Below are positions 58,039-64,000 of a DNA stretch of 64,000 nt, piece after piece. Within the stretch, counting starts at the first letter, position 1, and the number at the start of each line of letters is the position of its first letter. A program made the position numbers and the translations under genes. Below the pieces are notes generated by a model. The model worked only from the letters and a program-made list of their open reading frames with translations, did not search any database and had not been told where the DNA came from. The DNA lies in contig DASXUX010000042.1 in the NCBI GenBank assembly GCA_036504595.1, forward strand, positions 248,001 to 312,000, written 5' to 3'. The DNA comes from DASXUX01 sp036504595 (GTDB lineage: Bacteria; Planctomycetota; SZUA-567; H5-PLA8).

Positions 58039-61000
58039 ATGATCGATTTGCGAACGTTTGCAGGACTAGCCCTGGCAGGTTTTCTGCTCGGGCTGACTGG
58101 CTGTGCCAACCAGAGGGGCGACCTCGGCGCCGAGCGCGAAGAGCCGTCCCCGATTGTGCGCACTGAACAGCCGGCCGCGCAACCGAGCGACACGGCTGCT
58201 GTCGCGAATGCCGCGACGCCAGCCGGCGAGGTCGTCGATCTCGATGCCAAAAAAGCCATTGCCGTTAAGCAGGAACCTGCCGCTGAATCGGTCGCTGTGC
58301 CTGAACTGAAAGAAGAACGCGCCGAATTGGTTTCGCTGAAGCCCGCGCAGCCTATCGAACCCGAAGCCAAGACTGTTGCCGCCGCTCCCGAGAAGCCCGC
58401 CGTCCCCGAAAACACCAACGCCGATCCGAAAGCGGAACCGAAGGCCGGAGAAACTCCTCCGCCGCCCCCGCCGCCAAAACCAGGCGAAGAAACTCCGCAG
58501 CAGCGCGCGGAACGTTTGCTGAAGGACGCTGAACGCCTCGCCGGCGTGGAAGCTCAAGGCCGCCAGCAGGAAGCCGAAGCGGCCTATCAGGCCGGCCTGA
58601 AGCTGTTCAACGATCTGGAATATGAGGAAGCCCGGAAGTACTTCGAAAAAGCCGTGCGCCTGAACCCGGCGCATGCCGGCGCGCAGCAGAAGCTCCACAC
58701 CGTCGGCGCTCTGCTTGGCATTCATGCCAATGTGATGCGCGAGAAAATCATGGAACTCGAACGCGCGCAGCGCGTGCAGGTCCAGGAACAGATGGCGGTG
58801 CTGGCGCAGTCGCTGGAAGAAGGCCGCAGGCTCGAAGAGCGCGGCAGCCAGACGGCGATCGAACTGGCTCCCGCCGAAAAAGAGAAGGCCCTGGCCGAAC
58901 AGCTCACGTTCCTGCAACGCGCCAAGGACGGCTACAGCCGCGTGCGCGAACTGCTGAACTATATGCCGCCGAGCTTCGAACTGCCGGGCGTTCGCGCCCA
59001 GGTTGACGCGGCGCTCGCCCGCGTGCGCGATAAGATCGCCGCCAAGCAGGACGAGTTGAATTTCTTGAAGCGGACGGAGGCCCAGCGGATCGCTCAAGAA
59101 TCACGGCAGCGTGAAGACGACGCGTTCAAGCTGAAGATCCGCAAGCTGCTCGATCAAGTGAAGGATCTCTACGACAAACAGGCCTACCGCCAGGCTGAAA
59201 AGCTGGCGCAAAGCGTGCTCGTGTTGGATCCGCTCAGCAGCGAAGCCGAAGGCTGGAAGAACAAAGCTCGCGGCGCGTACCACACTCGCGAAGCCGCGGA
59301 TGCGAAAGAAAAGCAGCGCTGGGAAACCGAAAAGAGCTGGGAGCAGGTCGAGGAAAACAACATCAGTTACGCGCAACAGTTGATCTACCCGCCGAACTGG
59401 GATCAGATCAGCCGCCGGGCCGAATCGTCGGCGTTGGGCAAAGGCGTCGCCAAGGAAGAGTCCTGGAAAGCCGACATTCGCAAACGCCTGCAGCGCAAGG
59501 TGACCTTCGAGTTTGTGGACACGCCGCTGGATGAAGCAATCAGCTTCCTGCGCAGCATGGCCAACGTCACGATGATCATCGACCCGAAGGTGCTGGCTGG
59601 CGGCGCGCCCGCGATCAATCTGCGCGTGCAGGATATGAGCCTGGACTTGGCGCTGGAGTGGATTCTGAAGCTGGCCGACCTGGAATATGCGCTGCGCGAC
59701 AGCGCCATCTACATCGCCAAAGGCACGTCGTTGATCGAGGCTGTCGAACTGCGCATTTATGACGTGAGCGATTTGACGCAGACGATCCAGGACTTCCCGG
59801 GCTGGGAAATGGAACTGGTCACCGGCGGTAATCAGGGCGGCGGCGGTGGCGGTGGCGGCGGCGGCGGTGCCGCTGGAGGCGCGGCATTTACGGGCCCGGC
59901 CAAGACGGCCCCGACGCTGACAAACATCGCGGACATGATCCGCAACCGTGTGCGGCCCGAAAGCTGGGATCCGGCGCTGGGCACGTCTATTGAAGAGCGC
60001 GCGGGCAAGCTGGTGGTGATGCAGCGGCCGGAAGTGCACGCACTGATCAACAAGCTGCTCTCCGACTTCCGCGCGACCCAGAAGATGATGATCAACATCG
60101 AGTCGCGCTTCCTGACGATCCGCGAAGCATACCTGGAGGACATGGGTGTCGAATTCCAGGGCTTGGACCCCAACATCCTGCGCGGCGATTTCGGCGACGT
60201 GCGCCGCCTGGGCGGAATGGTGCAGCCGCGCGCGCCGGCGGCGACGGATGCGATTCCGCCGAACGTGCCGTTCCCTGGCCTGGTCGGATTGCCGTCGCGG
60301 GTGTCCGGTGGTTCGCTTTCCGAAGTCGGCTCGATCGTCAACCACACGATCAACTTCTTCACGAACGATCCGGATACGATCTCCGGCAACGACCGCGACA
60401 ACTCGGTGCGCCAGGGCGGATTCTCCGGCCAGTTCACCGTGTTGAACAACACCCAGCTCCAAGCCTTCATCCGCGCGCTGGCGGTCCGCGAAAACCAGAC
60501 CACGCTGATTGCACCGCGGCTGACGGTATTCAACACGCAGCGAGCGAACATGTTCGTGGCGCGGCAACAGTCGTACGTCGCCGACTACGAAATCTCCGGC
60601 GATAGTTACGATCCGACGATCCGCCAGTTCCTGGTCGGCGTCGTGCTGGACGTCAAGCCGATCGTTTCAAGCGACCGGCGCTATGTGACGATGGAACTGC
60701 GCCCGACGGTGACCGAACTGGTGAACTTCACCACCCGGCAGATCGACGCCTTCTCGGTCAACAGCGGCGCGAATATCAACATCCTCGTCCAGTTGGCCTT
60801 CCCGATTCAGTTCCCCGAACTGTCCATCCGGCGCGTGCGCACGACCTGCACCTGCCCGGATGGCGGCATCATCATGCTCGGCGGACTGTACCGGAACGTG
60901 CGCTTCCACGCGGAGAACGGCGTGCCGTTCATGAGCGATCTGCCGGTCATCGGCCGGTTGTTCCGCTGGAACACAGTGGACAACGCCAAGAGCAATCTGG

Positions 61001-61056
61001 CGATTTTGGTCAGCCCGCGCATCATCCTGTTCAATGAGGAAGAAGAGAAGCTGTAG
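58039..61056 (+). CDS. Secretin-like lipoprotein with TPR-like N-terminus (1)
   Basis: 1005 residues. Lipoprotein signal ending LTGCAN. A Pro/Glu/Ala linker, then TPR-like repeats (about 195-240: AEAAYQAGLKLFNDLEYEEARKYFEKAVRLNPAH) and a long helical part; STN-like domain (KVTFEFVDTPLDEAISFLRSMANVTMIIDPKV, about 490-560); a Gly-rich loop of ~15 glycines near 600; secretin domain with the strand-turn PIIKPIVSSDRRYVTMELRPTVTE and C-terminal GLYRNVRFHAENGVPFMSDLPVIGRLF. It would form the outer-membrane ring of a type II/IV-like export system. Start taken at 58039 because the lipoprotein signal begins there; upstream codons are open but unlike a signal peptide. Confidence 0.85.
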   Translation: MIDLRTFAGLALAGFLLGLTGCANQRGDLGAEREEPSPIVRTEQPAAQPSDTAAVANAATPAGEVVDLDAKKAIAVKQEPAAESVAVPELKEERAELVSLKPAQPIEPEAKTVAAAPEKPAVPENTNADPKAEPKAGETPPPPPPPKPGEETPQQRAERLLKDAERLAGVEAQGRQQEAEAAYQAGLKLFNDLEYEEARKYFEKAVRLNPAHAGAQQKLHTVGALLGIHANVMREKIMELERAQRVQVQEQMAVLAQSLEEGRRLEERGSQTAIELAPAEKEKALAEQLTFLQRAKDGYSRVRELLNYMPPSFELPGVRAQVDAALARVRDKIAAKQDELNFLKRTEAQRIAQESRQREDDAFKLKIRKLLDQVKDLYDKQAYRQAEKLAQSVLVLDPLSSEAEGWKNKARGAYHTREAADAKEKQRWETEKSWEQVEENNISYAQQLIYPPNWDQISRRAESSALGKGVAKEESWKADIRKRLQRKVTFEFVDTPLDEAISFLRSMANVTMIIDPKVLAGGAPAINLRVQDMSLDLALEWILKLADLEYALRDSAIYIAKGTSLIEAVELRIYDVSDLTQTIQDFPGWEMELVTGGNQGGGGGGGGGGGAAGGAAFTGPAKTAPTLTNIADMIRNRVRPESWDPALGTSIEERAGKLVVMQRPEVHALINKLLSDFRATQKMMINIESRFLTIREAYLEDMGVEFQGLDPNILRGDFGDVRRLGGMVQPRAPAATDAIPPNVPFPGLVGLPSRVSGGSLSEVGSIVNHTINFFTNDPDTISGNDRDNSVRQGGFSGQFTVLNNTQLQAFIRALAVRENQTTLIAPRLTVFNTQRANMFVARQQSYVADYEISGDSYDPTIRQFLVGVVLDVKPIVSSDRRYVTMELRPTVTELVNFTTRQIDAFSVNSGANINILVQLAFPIQFPELSIRRVRTTCTCPDGGIIMLGGLYRNVRFHAENGVPFMSDLPVIGRLFRWNTVDNAKSNLAILVSPRIILFNEEEEKL

Positions 61057-61215
61057 TTGGTGAGTGGTGAGTGGTGAGTGGTGAGTGGTCCGTGGTCAGT
61101 ACTAAGTGGTGAATGGCGGTTTGGTGGTGCTGGGTGATGGGCTGGTGATGGGTCGGTTGTGAGTCGCGCGCGAGCGCTAAGTGCCACTCACCACAGATCA
61201 CTCACCAATCACCAA
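61055..61215. repeat. Heptamer hairpin array (GGTGAGT) between the secretins
   Basis: GGTGAGTGGTGAGTGGTGAGTGGTGAGTGG (61060-61089) and inverse CACTCACCACAGATCACTCACCAATCACC (61184-61212). It probably forms a hairpin in the 174-bp gap between the two secretin genes. Confidence 0.75.
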
Positions 61216-61230
61216 CAAGAGGGAATGTCA

Positions 61231-64000
61231 ATGAAGCACAGCTTGAGGGAATGGGTCTGCTTCGGCCTGCTGGGCGCCTTGCTCGCGCTCGGCGCCTGTG
61301 GGCTCCGTCCGGCGCTGGCCGAAGAACCTGTGCCGCCGCCCACGCCAGTACCCCAACCCGGCCCCGGTCCCGCTCCGGCGCCCGGCGCGGCCACTGAGGC
61401 GCAACGGCTGCTGCAGAAGCAGGCTGAAGACGAGAAGAAACTGCGCGAAGAAATCGCCACTCAGGCCAATGCGCACTACGAAGCCGGCAAGGCGCTCTTT
61501 GCGGCATTTGACTATGAAGGTGCGCGCAACGAGCTGGAAACCGCCGTGCGCCTGGATCCCACGCACGAAGAAGCCCGCAAACTGCTCACCCGCGTCAACG
61601 ATGTGCTGAACGTCCGCAACGATCGCGTCCGCTCCGCCGCATCCCAGTTGTTTGGCGAAGCCAAGATCCAGGCACAGGAAAAACTCGTCGAACTCGACAA
61701 CCGCATCGACATGGGCAAACGCTTTATTCACGACGCCCAGACCGACCCGGAACTTTCGCTGGCTGAGCGCATTCGGCGCTACGAACAAGCGCTGGCGGCC
61801 TTCGAACGCGCCAGGGAACTGATCAAGTTCATGCCGGTGGATGTCAACACCGATGAACAGTCCAACGAAGTGAGCCGGCTCGTTAACGACACCCGCAAAG
61901 CCATCCAGGCCGCGCAGGTCCGGCTGCAGGAGACGGACCGCGAAAAGGCCGTGCAACTGGTCGAAGAACAGCGGGCCAACGAGCGCAAGTTCCGCGAACG
62001 CAAGCTGAACATGATGGTCGATCAGGCCAAGGCTTTGTTCGAGACTGGAAAGTACGAGGAGGCGCAGGACTTGGCCAACAAGATCCTCGAGATGGACCCC
62101 GTCAACGCCGAAGCCCACACCATCATCGCGACCGCTCGCGACCGCGCTCACACCAAGAAGGAGAGTTGGATCGCCAGCGAATATAAGGAGCAGGCGACCA
62201 GCAACCGCGAAATCGCGGACCGCATGAACATTCCGCATGCCGACTACTTGATCTACCCGGAAAACTGGGCCGAGATCACGCAGCGCTCCGCGCAGGAAAG
62301 CGGCGCGCATCGCGTCGAAGAGCCCTGGAAGAGCGATATCCGCAAGAAACTCTCCCGGCACGTCTCCTTTGAGTTCGTAGACACGCCGCTGGAAGAAGCC
62401 ATCCAGTTCCTCAATACGTTGAGCAAGATCAACATCATCATCGACCCGAAGATCACGGCCGAGGGCGCGCAGAAGACGCCGATTACGCTGCGCGTGCAGG
62501 ACATGGAAATGGAAACGGCGCTGAAATGGATTCTGCGCCTGGCGGAACTCGAGTACGACCTGCGCAACCAGGCGGTGTTCATCACCAAGAAGGCCAACCT
62601 GATTTCCAACATCGAACTTGAGATTTATGACATCCGCGATTTGACCACCGCGATCACGGATTTCCCCGGCCCGCGCGTGGATCTGGGCGCTCAAAGCGCA
62701 CAGGCGGGCGGCGCCGTCAATCCCTTCGATACGGCCGCCCAAGCCCCGACCTTGGCGCCGCCGGACTTGCAGGTGCTCATTAAGGAGCGCCTGCTGCCGG
62801 CCGAGTTTGCCGATCCGCAGACCTCCATTGAAGAGCAGAACGGAAAGCTGATCGTCATGCAGCGGCCAGAAGTGCAGGACCGCATCCGCGCGCTGCTGCG
62901 CAGCTTCCGCGAAACACAGACCATTCAGGTGCTCACCCAGGTGCGGTTCGTGGACGTGACCGAAGGCTTCCTGGAACATATTGGCGTGCATTTCATGGGT
63001 CTGGACGCCGCTCCGGGCGACCGCGGCGTGCCGAACGCAGCCGTCTTTCCCAACGCACAGCCCTCGCCCTCCGGGCTTTTCCCCGCCGGCGGGGGGCCGG
63101 GCGCGCCGCCACCGCTGCCAACGGACGTGCAATCGTCCCCGAACTTCCAGTTCGCGAACTTCATCCCACGTCCTCCCTTCCAGGCCGCAACGCCGGTCAA
63201 CGGGCAGCTCCCGATCACGCTGCTGCGCCCGCGTCTGGACCCGAATTTCCCGAACCGCGGCAACGCCACGGTCGGCCCGGCCAACGGTCCTGTCGGCTTC
63301 CGCCGGCAGTGGTTCGAGAACGTGTTCAACTCGCCGGTGTTGTTCCAGGGTTTGACCCAGAACTTGCTGCGCGCCAATCCGCTGTCGTCCACGCTGGGCC
63401 AGTCGCTGCAGACCAGCCCGCAGCAGGGATTGATGATGCAATTCCGCTTCCTGCAAAGCTCGCAGAGCAGCGCGATCCTGCAGGCGCTGCGGAAGGATGA
63501 GACCTCGGACCAGTTGCTGGCGCCCAAACTGATGCAGTTCAACAATCAGCGCGCGCACATCCTGGTGGCTCAGCAGCGCTCGTACATCGGCGACTATGAC
63601 GTGTCCGGCGCCGTGTTCGATCCGGTGATCAAGACGCTGCTGGTCGGCATCGTCATGGAAGTGAAGCCGACGGTTTCGAACGACAAGCGCTACATCACGA
63701 TGGACGTGCGGCCGGGCACAGCGGTGGAACTGACGCCGCCGCAGATCGTCTTCATCACGAACGCCGGAAACGACGTGAATGTCGGCGGCGGAACGATCAA
63801 TCTGCCGATCGAGTTGCCGAACCTGGAAATCCGTTCCGTGAACACGACGGTGACGGTTCCGGACAACGGCACCATGCTCTTCTCGGGCTTGATCACCGAC
63901 CGCAAGATGGACTCCAAGTCCGGTATCCCGGTGCTTTCAGACCTGCCGCTGATCGGCCGGTTCTTCTGCTCGAATCATAAGGAACGCGTGCGCCGCAACC
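61231..64000 (+). CDS. Secretin-like protein with TPR-like N-terminus (2), partial at window end
   Basis: At least 923 residues, open to the window end. Start at ATG 61231 (AAGAGGGA upstream at the right spacing). Signal-like N-terminus (VCFGLLGALLALGACG) then a Pro-rich linker, TPR-like helices (ANAHYEAGKALFAAFDYEGARNELETAVRLDPTHEE), an STN-like domain (RHVSFEFVDTPLEEAIQFLNTLSKINIIIDPKI, about 373-410) and a secretin domain ending SGIPVLSDLPLIGRFF. It is a paralogue of the upstream gene (same domain order and identical phrases such as FEFVDTPL-EAI-FL), but has no Gly-rich loop and a longer Pro-rich insert (about 600-660). Confidence 0.9.
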   Translation, partial: MKHSLREWVCFGLLGALLALGACGLRPALAEEPVPPPTPVPQPGPGPAPAPGAATEAQRLLQKQAEDEKKLREEIATQANAHYEAGKALFAAFDYEGARNELETAVRLDPTHEEARKLLTRVNDVLNVRNDRVRSAASQLFGEAKIQAQEKLVELDNRIDMGKRFIHDAQTDPELSLAERIRRYEQALAAFERARELIKFMPVDVNTDEQSNEVSRLVNDTRKAIQAAQVRLQETDREKAVQLVEEQRANERKFRERKLNMMVDQAKALFETGKYEEAQDLANKILEMDPVNAEAHTIIATARDRAHTKKESWIASEYKEQATSNREIADRMNIPHADYLIYPENWAEITQRSAQESGAHRVEEPWKSDIRKKLSRHVSFEFVDTPLEEAIQFLNTLSKINIIIDPKITAEGAQKTPITLRVQDMEMETALKWILRLAELEYDLRNQAVFITKKANLISNIELEIYDIRDLTTAITDFPGPRVDLGAQSAQAGGAVNPFDTAAQAPTLAPPDLQVLIKERLLPAEFADPQTSIEEQNGKLIVMQRPEVQDRIRALLRSFRETQTIQVLTQVRFVDVTEGFLEHIGVHFMGLDAAPGDRGVPNAAVFPNAQPSPSGLFPAGGGPGAPPPLPTDVQSSPNFQFANFIPRPPFQAATPVNGQLPITLLRPRLDPNFPNRGNATVGPANGPVGFRRQWFENVFNSPVLFQGLTQNLLRANPLSSTLGQSLQTSPQQGLMMQFRFLQSSQSSAILQALRKDETSDQLLAPKLMQFNNQRAHILVAQQRSYIGDYDVSGAVFDPVIKTLLVGIVMEVKPTVSNDKRYITMDVRPGTAVELTPPQIVFITNAGNDVNVGGGTINLPIELPNLEIRSVNTTVTVPDNGTMLFSGLITDRKMDSKSGIPVLSDLPLIGRFFCSNHKERVRRN

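Noticed and set aside
61228..63558. 776-residue minus-strand frame opposite the second secretin
   Set aside because: Antisense of a clear secretin; no homology-like features.

Overview
The window is a GC-rich bacterial chromosome segment that most resembles the Planctomycetota/PVC group. The evidence is indirect: a Tat-exported Gfo/Idh/MocA oxidoreductase, a WD40-like protein whose N-terminus is an 'RFSLRTLILFVLL' membrane anchor of the kind common in planctomycetes, a large pseudopilin-like protein, two tandem secretin-like proteins with TPR-like N-termini, a plant/chlamydia-type enoyl-ACP reductase, and intergenic regions full of short tandem and palindromic repeats. There is no rRNA or tRNA to fix the taxon.

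About half the window (5102-37709, 32.6 kb) is one Mu-like transposable prophage. It sits inside a host gene for a very large secreted Ig-like-repeat/PKD protein: the 5' part lies at 37710-38482 and the 3' part at 1466-5101, both on the minus strand. The 5-bp sequence CCGGT occurs on both sides of the prophage, and removing the prophage with one copy restores the host reading frame exactly. Prophage layout, left to right: end sites; a LexA/CI-type self-cleaving repressor (minus strand); a DDE transposase with an XRE-like N-terminus; a MuB-like protein with a damaged P-loop; a run of small early genes ending in a sigma-70-region-2-like protein; a gpF-like head protein; one structural gene in reverse orientation; small terminase, fibre, portal, large terminase, scaffold, capsid, tail tube, chaperones, tape measure and tail-tip genes; then a cargo/lysis end with two related DXD glycosyltransferases, a holin/lipoprotein fusion, a cold-shock protein and a DNA methyltransferase. 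Genes are packed with ATGA/TGATG overlaps, which implies translational coupling. A 24-bp inverted repeat with arms GTTGTYGAA/TTCGACAAC (one mismatch in one copy) occurs four times in the prophage, twice inside the transposase gene.

Host genes to the right of the prophage fall in two blocks. The minus-strand block (38771-46507) holds a metallophosphoesterase, a 47-residue basic protein, a DUF486 membrane protein, dihydrolipoyl dehydrogenase, a WD40-like protein and PriA. The mainly plus-strand block (46734-64000) holds phosphoglycerate mutase, an orphan MNT nucleotidyltransferase, a coiled-coil protein, FabI, a methyltransferase, an epimerase/dehydrogenase, YjbQ (minus), a secreted protein, a D-2-hydroxyacid dehydrogenase, a pseudopilin, SerS and two secretins, the second running off the window end.

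The most unusual host signals are: palindromic and heptamer repeats that appear to have been inserted in frame in PriA at about four places; arrays of different 7-bp tandem repeats, often with a reverse-complement array nearby, in nearly every intergenic gap (and one inside the prophage); and an MNT nucleotidyltransferase whose expected HEPN partner is reduced to an eight-codon stub. The prophage novelties are the damaged MuB-like protein, the 24-bp repeats, the sigma-like protein, the mirrored upstream sequences around the reversed gene, and the paired glycosyltransferases.
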